Part shown: positions 1 through 9,392 of the stretch, in pieces
How the letters are laid out: each line of letters begins with the position of its first letter
How positions within the stretch are numbered: position 1 is the first letter of the stretch
Assembly (NCBI GenBank): GCA_973895155.1
Contig: OZ316891.1
Coordinates: 32,426,001-32,490,000, forward strand
DNA length: 64,000 bases
Source of the DNA: Marsupella aquatica
Taxonomy: Eukaryota; Marchantiophyta
Direction: 5' to 3'
The notes under the pieces: model-generated
The model's input: only the letters and a program-made list of their open reading frames with translations
The model's database searches: none
What the model was told of the DNA's origin: nothing
Program-made: the position numbers and the translations under genes

Positions 1-11
1 GATGGAAGCAA

Positions 12-36
12 ATATAATATATATATATATATATAT
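12..36. repeat. AT dinucleotide microsatellite
   Basis: Short run of alternating A and T inside the intron of the family 1 ParB-methyltransferase gene (copy A). No function is suggested. Confidence 0.8.
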
Positions 37-87
37 TCATGGAACAAATGAGACAAATGAAATCTAACATATATTGAATGGCATAGC

Positions 88-101
88 AGCACCAGGCGCT
101 A
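88..101. repeat. Family 1 palindrome in intron 2 (copy A)
   Basis: AGCACCAGGCGCTA, one base from the consensus AGCGCCNGGCGCT. The change is G to A at a CpG. It lies in the intron following exon 2, where copies B and C also carry the palindrome. Confidence 0.85.
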
Positions 102-127
102 ACCAAAGAACTACAAATTATACTTAC

Positions 128-727
128 ATTTTTTCCCGAACCTTGTTGATTCACTTGGGACAGCAGTATCAGCTTTCCCTTTTGCGCGAGGCTTTTGGCT
201 TCGGTCAACGTGAACAACTGTGGTCTCACAATTCATTTGCAATTCTGTTGTGGACTTATCTACATCATCTGCTAGTCCCTGCTTCATGTCAGAAACAATA
301 TTGACTGGTATCTGGGACTTAGAGAGCTTGTGGAAAGCATCCTTTTCTCGGTGATCAAAGGGCGAGTCCCATCTGTCTGTATCTAGGTACCATGGACAGT
401 GGGTTCTCTCCCATTCACTTAAAGGTTTCGCTGGGAAAATTCCCTCCGCGGGGTACATAGAGTACAAATCAGATAAATTGTCGCCTTCTGATATTACTGT
501 CCACTTCTGAAAGGTGGCAGGATATGCCCAGAAGTAATCAGGTCTAGTTACTTCCATGTGGATGTAAAATCAGTAGAGATACCTTTTTGCTCGCTTCTGG
601 TTCTTGAAAGTCCTCTTTGTCCGGATACTTTGAGGGCCACATTGTATTAAAAAACTTACTCTTCACCGAGTCTCCGTATCTCTTGAAATCATTCGTAACT
701 ATATCAATGAGAGCTTTGAAAGATTCA
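128..727 (-). pseudogene. ParB-methyltransferase fusion gene, exon 2 3' part (copy A)
   Basis: Reverse-strand coding sequence closely matching copy B exon 2 (6222-7555) from about the middle of the unique central region to its 3' end. Shared blocks include GDSVK.KFF.TMWPSKYPDKED, WERTHCPWYLDTDRWDSPFD and HKLSKSQ. A frameshift near 600 and an in-frame TGA just before the HMEVT block break it. The exon ends at a clear donor (GTAAGTA read on the minus strand, first intron base at 127), and the intron then carries a family palindrome at 88-101. The first part of the gene is at 24566-26128. The function of this central region is unknown; it links the ParB-like and methyltransferase domains. Confidence 0.8.
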
Positions 728-1099
728 TGTGACGCCAATGACATGGTTCTTATTTTGTAATCTGATTAAGTAGGTTGCTGTATGCAAGGAGTAGCTATTG
801 ATATTGCTTAACAATTAGCAAGATGGCAAGAATGAGGGCAATCATGACGTTAAGAGTAGGGAAATAAAAGCTATGTCGCGGGTGATTGATGATCACATCT
901 CTTTCAATATGTCACCAAATCCGGATCTGTAAAGAGCATTGGAAAGATCTGGTCAAGGCGAGTAAAATTGATATAAAACATTCGAGAAACGGAGGTGTAT
1001 TAAGAAAGATACGGCCTGATTAGTGTGACGGGTTAACTTGTGGCCGGAATTAGCGGATTCGGCTTCAGTTTCGGGTTAACCCAAGCTCGACCACGGCTT

Positions 1100-1290
1100 A
1101 GCTTATGTGAGCATGGCTTCAGCTTAGCTCAGGTCAGCACGGCTTTAGCTTAGCTCAAGTAAGCACGGCTTCAGCTTAGCTCAAGTCAGCACAGCTTCAG
1201 CTTAGCTCAGGTCAGCACGGCTTTAGCTTAGCTCAGGTCAGCGCGGCTTCAGCTTAGCTCAGGTAAGCACGGCTTCAGCTTAGGCTTAAC
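1100..1290 (+). repeat. About 26-bp minisatellite in fold-back left arm
   Basis: About seven imperfect units of the type AGCACGGCTTCAGCTTAGCTC. The right arm has about four units at 24085-24190, so the two arms have diverged in unit number since the hairpin formed. Confidence 0.8.
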
Positions 1291-1851
1291 CCGGGTTCGG
1301 ACTAGATTGATCCCGGGTTAGACTTAACGCGGGTTAGCCTAAACTCGGGCTCAGGTTAGCATAGGTAAGCTTGGGTTCAGGCTCAGCTTAGGCTAGGTTA
1401 GCGGATAGCGGATAGCGGGTAGCGGGTAGCGGCCTAACCCGACACCACGGGTTAGCTCTACTCGGGTTAGATAGGATAGCTAGGTTAGCCAAACTCGGGC
1501 TAGCTATGTAACTCGGGTTAGTGCAGGAGTGAGTACCCCCTCTCGGTTGCGGGGGCATAACTCTCTGTGTATTTGACCAAATCGGCTATAATTAACCTCG
1601 TTGGAAAGAGGAGCTCAAGCCACTTCCAACGCTGCTATCCACGCAGCAAATGGTTGAATAGAGAAATCAGGAGAGGAGGTGCAAGCTCGCAAAAACCATG
1701 GAGGAGGGCCAAATCCAAAGTACATAGCCAATTTGAGATAGAAATAAAGCTGCGAGTTAGGGTTCAGTAGTTAGAGATAGTGGCGGCTCTGTTAGGGCTG
1801 GGATGGGGCTCCAGCAGCGTAGCATCCACCCATTTGGGCTCAAGGAGAGAG

Positions 1852-1858
1852 TATATAG
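1852..1858 (+). promoter_or_regulatory. TATA-like box in left arm, facing the loop
   Basis: TATATAG within GAGAGAGTATATAGAGCAG, a layout typical of plant core promoters. It points towards the hairpin loop. Its mirror copy is at 23518-23525. A transcript from either one would run through the loop into the other arm and could fold into double-stranded RNA. Activity is inferred from sequence only. Confidence 0.45.
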
Positions 1859-2360
1859 AGCAGCCCCCCGGTAGAGGCAGGGGGGACTTCAGTTGTGTGA
1901 TCTCACTTAGACTGAGCAGCAGGGAGGAGCTCTGTGCAAGCAAGGCTGGACTTGGACGCTGCGTGTTGGGGAGAGCTTGGTGGTGCTATTACTCAGGGAG
2001 TAATCAGCCAAGCTTCACAGCAACGGGTTGCTAGGTTTGCGAGCTGGATTGTGGCTCTTTCTAGTGGGCAGCACAACTGGGTTCTTTTCCCCCGATACAG
2101 AGCCTTGGTGATAGGTGATGTATTGGTGATTGTAAACTGTGGGGAGGATGTCGATTTGATTTGTGGTGAGTACATTAGGGAGGAGGAGACATTGATTGAG
2201 GGGCAGCAGGAGGAGCATTTACAGTTCAGTCTGGCAAGGCTACGTGATCCATGGGGAGTCCTGGCCTTTGTCTGGTGGAGAGCACTAAGGGATCTATGGC
2301 CAGAGCGGAGCTTGCAGGGCAAGCGTGAGGCCGGGCCTCATTGCAATCTGGGGTAGACCG

Positions 2361-2368
2361 CCGTTAGG
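2361..2368. repeat. Left target-site duplication of copy B
   Basis: CCGTTAGG. The right counterpart is CCATTAGG at 13855-13862, with one G to A change at a CpG. The uninterrupted site survives in the right fold-back arm (near 23010-23020 read on the minus strand), where CCGTTAGG is followed directly by CCTGG. Confidence 0.8.
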
Positions 2369-2460
2369 GGGGAATTTACAAACGACAGCAAACAGATAAC
2401 AGTAATAGGAAATAGCAACTGGTACCAGTTAAAAGGAAACAATTACCAGTGAACAGTGTT
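2369..2460 (+). repeat. Copy B left terminal and subterminal repeats
   Basis: Starts GGGGAATTTACAAACGACAG, then iterated AAACAG/AACAG and CTGGTACCAGT/TTACCAGTGAACAG motifs. The right end has the same words inverted (CTGGTAACAG and TTTTCTGTTTTCTG repeats). These are candidate transposase binding sites, by inference. Confidence 0.65.
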
Positions 2461-3078
2461 TGGATGGTCGTGAACAGTGATCTTAAAAAAAGGTCTCAAA
2501 ATCTCCATTTGAAAGTACAAGAATAGAAAACAAAACCACCAAACCCTCGTGATAAATAAAAGAACAACACGGAAACAATTTTTTGAAACATAAAAGACGG
2601 CTGCCAATTGAGATACACAAAATCCAAGACAAATACAAGTAGAAAAGAAAGGCCGGAATAAACATTCGCATATATTATCGCAAAATAGAAAACGCGCTCG
2701 GCTTAAGTGATACAAAATGCAGTTATCAACATCAACAATCTGGCCTAAAAATCCCATCCATGAAGTCACAGTCGACACTGTTGGAGGTTTTCGACTAATA
2801 CATGAACAGCGCTCGGCGCTAGCCAAAAACTAACTAGAAAACTAGTCGTTTCTTGGAGACAAGATGCGTCCAAACCTAGACAACATAGTCAAGATCCATT
2901 CCCTCCCACAAAATCCGTTGTCGTTTCAATAGCGCCCGGCGCTAGCCAAAACCTAAATAGTAGACAACCGGGAAAACTCTAACGCCAGAGCTGAGGTCGA
3001 CTTCAATGCCACAAAATCCGGAAAACTTTAGCAGCGCCCGGCGCTAGCTTAAAGCGATCAGCAAAACGAAATTTCCAT
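2461..3078. other. Copy B left flank, no gene seen
   Basis: AT-rich non-coding stretch with open frames but no recognisable protein. It carries three family palindromes (2808, 2930 and 3033). Confidence 0.6.
2808..3046. repeat. Three family 1 palindromes, copy B left flank
   Basis: AGCGCTCGGCGCTA at 2808-2821, TAGCGCCCGGCGCTA at 2930-2944 and AGCGCCCGGCGCTA at 3033-3046. All are outside any inferred exon. Confidence 0.9.
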
Positions 3079-3519
3079 CTAGCTTTCCGAGTTGCAATCA
3101 TCATCCACTCCTGCTGCTTCTCTCCGCCGATCTTTCTTGAAGCCGAGACCACGCAAATGAACGTATCCCTCTAAAGGTCCTCGATGAACAGCCCTCGTAA
3201 AATGTTCAATAGGAATATTACTGTCCTTAAAATCAACTCGCCCGAACATTTCTTGTACTCTTCGATCGATTGGGAGTACCCCATCAACAAGAACTCCCGG
3301 GTGAGACGAAAACCGACTAGAGAACGGAGGCACAGGGGAATCGACAATCCAAGGGATGTTCTTCTCTCCAGGACTAATAGCCTCATCATACGGGAGAGCA
3401 TGACGGTTCCAAAAAGTGGAAGTTTCAGTTTCTTTAGTCTCCATCCGTGATTCAAAAGAGCTAAAATGGCTCTCTTCCGGACGCACACGAGAAGGACAAA
3501 AAGCTGCCTCCCAATCCAT
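3079..3519 (-). CDS. Hypothetical ORF in copy B, 146 aa
   Basis: An ATG-initiated reverse-strand frame between the left terminus and the ParB-methyltransferase gene. Composition is mixed and not obviously low-complexity, with an acidic-serine tail. No domain is recognised. Copy C has no matching frame in the corresponding position, so it may be chance or an accessory gene lost there. Family palindromes lie just downstream of its stop (3033-3046), which fits the rule that they avoid coding sequence but does not prove it is coding. Confidence 0.25.
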   Translation of the reverse strand: MDWEAAFCPSRVRPEESHFSSFESRMETKETETSTFWNRHALPYDEAISPGEKNIPWIVDSPVPPFSSRFSSHPGVLVDGVLPIDRRVQEMFGRVDFKDSNIPIEHFTRAVHRGPLEGYVHLRGLGFKKDRRREAAGVDDDCNSES

Positions 3520-3689
3520 TGGCTCATACTAACTCGCCATGTTTCAAAGATCCTGATCTAATATGTAACCTCTCCTCCCGTAAGAACGTCGTCCGCGAGT
3601 GCTATAGCCGACAAAGGTCAAAGAAAGGTCCGCAAAGACTAAGACACCAGATAAAGGTCCGCGTACACTACCGTTCCAAAACGACCATC

Positions 3690-4010
3690 AAACTATCATC
3701 GTCCCATTCTATTGCCTCCCAAAACTATCTTCGCCTTGGTAACAGGTATCGTCCCGTTCTATCGCCCTGCTCTAACGTCTCGTTCTATCATCTTCCCCGA
3801 AACAAAGTCTTCCCAAACAAACTATCGTCCCGTTCTATCGTCACGTTCTATCGTCCTCCCAAAACAAAGTCTCCCCTCCCGTTCTATCATCCCGTTCTAT
3901 TGTCCCGTTCTATCGTCCCATTCTATCGTCCTCCCGAAACTATCGTTGTCCTCAACTATCAACGTCCCCAACTCTCGTCGTCCCGAATAAACCTAAACTG
4001 AAACTATAGT
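3690..4010 (+). repeat. Degenerate CCCGTTCTATCGTC minisatellite
   Basis: Many imperfect units built on CCCGTTCTATCGTC with CCAAAACAAAG spacers. Unit length varies. It sits in the non-coding left part of copy B and is not seen in copies A or C. Confidence 0.75.
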
Positions 4011-4186
4011 CGTCCCTTCCGCCCGGTCCCTAAACTATGGAATCATCATCCCGAAACTATGGTCCCCAACGGCTTTCCGACGACTGACTAAAGAACACAA
4101 TCCAAATGGCAGTTGGTATCCAATGACGATGACCGTTGACAGGAAACGACAAAGACTAAACGGCCATTTAGAGATTCCATTTGGCG

Positions 4187-4305
4187 AGTGCCAGGCGCTT
4201 GTAAAGAACAGAAGTCAAAAGTAATCAACAAGTAGAGAGAAATCAACAATTTAAAAGGACCCTCAGCAGAGGGAAATAATACAGATGTTACAAGCATCGG
4301 GCGCT
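4187..4305. repeat. Two degenerate family 1 palindromes downstream of the ParB gene
   Basis: AGTGCCAGGCGCTT at 4187-4200 and AGCATCGGGCGCT at 4293-4305. Both differ from the consensus mainly by CpG-type transitions. They lie just 3' of the ParB-methyltransferase stop codon (4340). Confidence 0.65.
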
Positions 4306-4649
4306 GCTAAAAGATTTAGCCTCAACTACCCACTACTTCTCACGGTTCCAAAGATTCTGAGTCGGAACCAGAATCTGTACTCTGGGATCTGTCCGTGGAC
4401 ACAACCTCATCATCTACGTATTGGCTGCGGGAGAAGTCATCAACATAAGGATGTTTAATGAACTTTCGGTCAACACCCCTTCGTAACCAAAGACCTTTGT
4501 TTTCCCAACAAAGTGTCCTTGCACTTTCTGCTTTCCTTGCGGCTTTCTTTGCATAGGAGGGAAGAACAAACAGTTTTTCCGGTGTTTCTACGTTGTGTCT
4601 CGCGATCTTCCTCCGCAGTTTGAATCGTCTCCTTGCATTCCACTCTGAC

Positions 4650-4757
4650 CTGATATAACAAAGTCCATTTTGTAAGGCGCCTTTCCCCAAAACAACAAAA
4701 GAAATGTTATGAATTGACGGGAATGGAGAAAGAAGCTTACGAGTTTATGAACATTAC
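4650..4757 (-). other. Intron 3 of the copy B ParB-methyltransferase gene
   Basis: A 108-base intron with donor GTAATG and acceptor ATATCAG. The equivalent intron in copy C is 31304-31430. It lacks the 13-base family palindrome but holds AAGGCGCCTT (4673-4682), possibly a decayed one. Confidence 0.65.
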
Positions 4758-6030
4758 TCGGAAGAGTCATCACTATCGGTTTCATCTGCAGCTGCACGAC
4801 GCTCTCCCTTTTCCTCCTCGGAGTTTCTTGTACCTTGTTCCTCTCCACCTTCACTCGATTCATCATCAGAATCAAAATTGAGAACCGACCGAAGCTTATC
4901 TCTCTTTTTTCTGTCGGCAGTAGGAACAGGTGGAGGTAACACTGCAATCTCTTTGGGAGACAACAAATCCATGAAAACCTTTGAAGCGGTTTCAATAAAT
5001 TCTTTCCGGTGTTCTATCCCGAGTACAAATCGTCCAGAGAAGTCGCCAGCAATGTAAGAGCTTCCAGCCCCAGCAGTCCAATCCATAAAAATATCACGAG
5101 GTCGTGTGACAAGCTCTATAACAGATTGCATAAAACCCACAGACAGACGAGCATTTCCAGCAAACTCCATTTGCGGGAATGGATCTGATTTGAGCGAAGA
5201 GAGTCCGATCAAATTGGTAACCAAAGGGTCCTCACTGATGGACAGCGGCCAAAATTTGGGGTCTTTGGGAATTTTACATTTCCCATTAATTCGGCCAAAT
5301 ATGTCGAGCCTGAGGGTAAACATCTCTTGGTCTGTCTTTGCCGCATACATCGGGTCAGACATCACAACATTATGCGAGCATATACACTGAAATTTCCTTG
5401 ACTCCTGACAGGCAGCAATGACTTGCGACATGGGATCGTACTCCCCATTGTGTAGAATTACAAGGAACCCATCATTTGAAAAAAATGGATCCATGGATTT
5501 GAAAAAAGATCTAGCCATTGAGTGATCTGGAATGTTCCATTTAGGAACCTTCTTATCAATGATAGATGGTTTGAACCCGATCGGTAGGTAAATGAAGCCG
5601 GCATCCACTCCAAACGATCTTACTTTTCCCCCCCGAACAACTCCCTTCTCTTTAAATCCCAACTTAACGAGGTCTTTTCCCCATTTCTCCACATCACTAA
5701 CCCACTCGGGCTTCTCCTCCTTGTTGAAGGTCGAGTCAAAAAATTCAGAAAGGCTTGTCTCAACCATGCAATGGCGAGACACAGTTGTTTTGAAGTTTCC
5801 AACTTCACGTTGGAAACCAGAAGCTATAACACTCTCCCTTAAAGATTGTCCACCTTTGACAGCTCTCTTTCGTTTCTTCCTGGTACTCGTGGCGTCGATA
5901 GAAACTATAACCTTCGCTTTGTCGACTGGAGTAATGGGGTCCGATCGAGCTCCCATGTTTGCCTCGGAAACTTCAGGTGTAGCATCCTTTTTCGTATCTC
6001 CCGTTTCCACCGTATTAGACTTCCTCCCTC

Positions 6031-6221
6031 CTAAAATATAACCAGGTTGTAGTTAGAATAAGTACTTTTAAAGTATTGAAAGAAGCTAGCGCCTGACGCT
6101 AACCAAATGCAATTCACTTAAGTCGCAACCGAAGCCTAATAACCAAGAAAGAGAACAACCCTCAACAAAATATTTTTTGCCAGCGCCTGGCGCTGGCAAA
6201 ATCATGGATAGCAATACTTAC
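6031..6221 (-). repeat. Intron 2 of copy B with two family 1 palindromes
   Basis: A 191-base intron, donor GTAAGT and acceptor ATTTTAG. Palindromes are TAGCGCCTGACGCTA at 6087-6101 and AGCGCCTGGCGCT at 6182-6194. Confidence 0.85.
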
Positions 6222-7555
6222 TCTTCTTTCCAGATTTAGTAGACTTGCTCGGTGCTGCTAGCTCCGCTTTGGCTTTCGCGTGAGGTTTGCGACTCCGGTC
6301 CACATGCACAACAGTTGTTTCACAGATAGTTTGCAAGTTTGTGGCAGACTTGTCTACATCGTCAAGTAGACCCTGCTTCATGTCGGACACAAGTTTTGTT
6401 GGCATCTGAGACTTTGAAAGCTTATGGAAGGCATCTTTTTCCCTTTGATCAAAAGGAGAATCCCATCTATCTGTATCTAGATACCAGGGGCAGTGAGTTC
6501 TCTCCCATTCTGTCATTGGTCTCGGAGGAAATATGCCCTCCGTGGGGTACATAGAGTACAAATCAGCCAAGGCATCATCTTCACTTATTGAAATCCACTT
6601 CATAAAAGCTGCAGGATATGCCCAGAAGTAATCAGGTTTGGTTACCTCCATGTGCATGTAGAACCTATACACAAACCTCTTCGCTTGCTTCTGGTTTCTC
6701 TGGGTGTAATCTTCTTTGTCAGGGTACTTTGAAGGCCACATAGTGTGAAAGAACTTATTCTTCACGGAATCACCAAATCTCTTGAATTCATTTGTAACAA
6801 ACTGAACTAGATCATCAAACGAACTACAATTCCACTCTTCCAATCTATTCGCGGGCATGGTTTGCTCAACTTCACGTAGACATGAATGTAACATGCCAGC
6901 AACAATTCCCTCCACACTATTCCAAGTGATCCAAGTGTGGCACCACTGTTTGACTGGATCATCGTTAACACTTGCTGGGTGAAAAAACTGTCTCCGCAGC
7001 TCAGGATTGCAATGTGCCACAAGTAAAGTGCTTCGTAACTTTGGGTCTAGAGCAGAAACAGCGGTGAACAATCGTGCACGGTCCATCGTACATACAACGG
7101 TGTCAGGCTTCTTCTCTCTCTTGTTTCTCTATGTGACAACATACATTTCTGCACATGTACTGAGGAAATCTTCAAATTCAGGACTTAATAAGGGCGTAAT
7201 TTTTGAAGACTTCACTGCCCAATCTTTGGTTGCGTCTTTCATCATGGCCGCATGCCGTTTTGAAATCTCGTCCGCCAACCATGGACTCCCTTGAGCCTCC
7301 GCTGCCTCCATGTCGAGTTTGAATTGATGCGAGTACGACTTTATCTTATTCTCACAAAGAATGTAAACAAGTGCTTCTTGTGGCATCTTCTTCGTATACC
7401 ATGACCCCTTCCGAGTTTTCAGCCGAATGCTTTCAAACTTCTTGAAATTACCCGGGTCAATCAGTTTACTGTAATACTCAAGGTCATGCGCCAGAATTCG
7501 TTTGATTCTGTTCGCATCCAGGATCCAGGAAGGCTCTACAACTGCTTGGCCAAGC

Positions 7556-7679
7556 CTACACAAACAAACGTTGAGAGTAAGAGTCAATGAAAAACAATTC
7601 ATGTATAAGCAACGCCGAGCGCTAGTAAATACAGCACTCGCAAGATTTAAGGAAAGAACTGGAAATCATGAGAACTTAC
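7556..7679 (-). repeat. Intron 1 of copy B with one family 1 palindrome
   Basis: A 124-base intron between the ParB-like exon and exon 2. The spliced frame reads HTVNQLGQAVVEPSW. A decayed palindrome, AACGCCGAGCGCTA, is at 7611-7624. Copies A and C have the same intron (25213-25307, 34348-34474), each with one palindrome. Confidence 0.85.
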
Positions 7680-8464
7680 TGATTCACGGTGTGCATAGCT
7701 GCCTCAATTTCAATGAGAGATCCCTTGTCTCCTTTAAATATTGTACAGAGCACACGAGGATGATATTTTGGATTGTCCGGGTTCTCCTCTGTTACAAGCG
7801 TCCAGGAGTACAGCCTGTGATTTCCATCGAATACAGAGAACATCTTATCCTTCAAGACGAGAAAATCTGGGTCAGCCTCGCATTCAGCCTCAAACTTCTC
7901 GTTCTCCAATTGCCATATTGGATCCCATGAATCACGAATGTCCTGGGTACAGGTCAGAACAATTCCGTTCTCATCCGTTGGCTGCACATAGAAACGCATC
8001 CCTATCGAAGAGTTGTAACCCATACTACGAAAAGAGTCTTTCAGCTTCTCGATGGAAGAGCTGTCTTTCTGCAGAGTATGAACCACCTCCATGTGAACCA
8101 ATCGACACAGAGGGATTCAAGGCGGCTCCTTGTCAAATCCATGAGAATCCTTTCCAAAAGACATGACATGTTTTGAAATGAGATCAATCTCAGCAAGCAC
8201 GCAATCCGCAACATCCTGGATCGCCAGTGTGTCTACGTTGTCCATCTTTCTTCACAAAGGATTTGGACCCAAAACACCGCTGACAGAAGTGAGCGGCAAC
8301 AACTTTGAGGAACGAGTTACACGACGTGTATAGACTGAACCAGTAAACGAAGACTGCGAAGATTCAGAATAAGCTCGCTCCTGGTCATGAACCACACTAT
8401 ACCCTCTGGAAGAAGAGGGGAATACCTCCATCGTCCTTCTAGAAGCGTACAAACTATCGTACAA

Positions 8465-9392
8465 TGAAATTATGGAACTATAATCATCTCTGAACGTGTA
8501 ATATATTCTAGCGGGAGGATGACATAACCTAGAGGAAATCCATTAGCTCTGGTGTTTGGCGGTTTCCAACGTCTGTATACGGAAGGTTTAATTACCAAAA
8601 TCAAATGGTAGAAGATGCGTAACACACACGGAAGTCATAAGTTACCGTTGAATGTTACCGTTAAAGACATTTCCTAACATCATATCAATACTAGCGTCGG
8701 GCGCTAGCATTAATGATGACCATCAAGGTGAACAATTTAGAGTATGCTTATAATAGCGCCCGACGCTAGTATAAACTGGAAGAAATTTAGAGGTCTTTTT
8801 GGAAGGAGCTATAACATAAATTTTGGCCTTTCCACCCCCATATTTTATTAAAGTATCCTTCAGTACATCGTTTACGGAGAAATATTTCTCAAATGTAATA
8901 CTAGCGCCCGGCGCTAGTATAAATGTTCATTTATCATCCATAATCCATCAAAACCATCCTTTGAAGGCACCATTTATTCCCAATTACCACCTGGTATGTG
9001 GTCATAATGTTCATTTTCAGGGAATTTATTCTATACTAGCGCCGGGCGCTAGTTTGGAATGTCGAGATTTCAGACACATTTTTAGTGGCGTATTTTAGTT
9101 AGCGCCAGGCGCTACTAAAATTTGACAATACCTTGTCATATCTTATGGTCTGTTTAAGTAAGGTTGGTGATCTTTTTAGCAATATGTTCGTGTCTGACAT
9201 CCGGACTTCTCGGGGAAAAAATGACAAAAATCATTTATGGTGCCAACGGATCCTCCATTGTCAATGTTTTATGTCGTATACAAACGGATCGGTTAACGTC
9301 AAATTCCCAGGTTCGACAGATATAAGCTGAACAATACCATGAACTTTTCTTCTTTCAAACGCTATAGCCCTCGGTTTTTGTTTTTGTTCACC
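8465..9392. promoter_or_regulatory. Central divergent promoter region of copy B
   Basis: The region between the two divergent genes has no coding content. It holds five palindromes: TAGCGTCGGGCGCTA at 8692, TAGCGCCCGACGCTA at 8754, TAGCGCCCGGCGCTA at 8902, TAGCGCCGGGCGCTA at 9037 and TAGCGCCAGGCGCTA at 9100. Copy A has five in the same places, with gaps 62/146/104/63 against 62/148/135/63 here. A doublet of TTACCGTT (8642-8663) precedes them on the ParB side and recurs in copies A and C. Read in the ParB gene direction it is AACGGTAA, which contains the AACGG core bound by plant MYB3R factors. Confidence 0.75.
8692..9114. repeat. Cluster of five family 1 palindromes (copy B promoter)
   Basis: Sites at 8692-8706, 8754-8768, 8902-8916, 9037-9051 and 9100-9114. 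Their order and spacing are kept in copy A at 26361-26750. Confidence 0.92.

Larger units (their letters stand above)
1..727 (-). mobile_element. Family 1 transposon copy A, left fragment
   Basis: This is the left part of a large DNA transposon that continues beyond the window start. Its protein-coding sequence stops at 727, where the giant fold-back begins, and the upstream part of the same exon resumes at 24566 on the other side. The two halves match neighbouring parts of the uninterrupted exon in copies B and C, so they are one copy split by a later insertion. About 25-30 codons expected between the halves are missing, so the insertion or later decay removed some target DNA. Confidence 0.8.
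728..2368 (+). repeat. Fold-back left arm, outer segment
   Basis: Inverted match to about 23010-24565. It contains a GC-rich block of AACCCGGGTTAG-like and CACGGCTTCAGCTTAGCTC-like repeats (about 1020-1530), then sequence with a TATA-like motif. Open frames at about 1780-2356 also exist in the other arm, but no recognisable domain supports them as genes. The arm is interrupted exactly at the target duplication of copy B. Confidence 0.85.
4340..8464 (-). pseudogene. ParB-like/DNA methyltransferase fusion gene (copy B)
   Basis: A reverse-strand gene with four or more exons: about 8464-7680, 7555-6222, 6030-4758 and 4649-4340. Each junction has GT..AG borders and keeps the frame. Exon 1 holds a ParB/sulfiredoxin-like domain ending in DGNHRLYSW (7802-7828), matching the ParB GxHRxxA motif. 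Exon 2 is a long unique region of unknown fold. The exon 2/3 junction encodes a basic KKRGRK patch, AT-hook or NLS-like. Exon 3 holds a methyltransferase fold with a SAM-binding motif DWTAGAGSS (about 5057-5083) and a GIEHRKEF strand end. The catalytic DPPY position reads YLPIGF (5573-5590), so activity is doubtful. The last exon is Arg/Lys-rich then Ser/Asp-rich. Premature stops at 8117-8119 (TGA) and 7129-7131 (TAG) inactivate this copy. ParB-methylase pairs are known in phages and plasmids; here the gene is eukaryotic, with introns. Confidence 0.82.

Noticed and set aside
1780-2356. Possible gene in the fold-back arm
   Set aside because: The frame is also present in the other arm, but there is no recognisable domain and no start or splice evidence.
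2443-2826. Reverse-strand 127-aa ORF near the left end of copy B
   Set aside because: Strongly biased Phe/Cys/Leu-rich content overlapping a family palindrome at its 5' end, with no counterpart in other copies.
4340-8464. Bacterial or phage contamination because of the ParB and methylase folds
   Set aside because: The gene has GT-AG introns, sits inside nested plant retroelements and occurs in three diverged copies.
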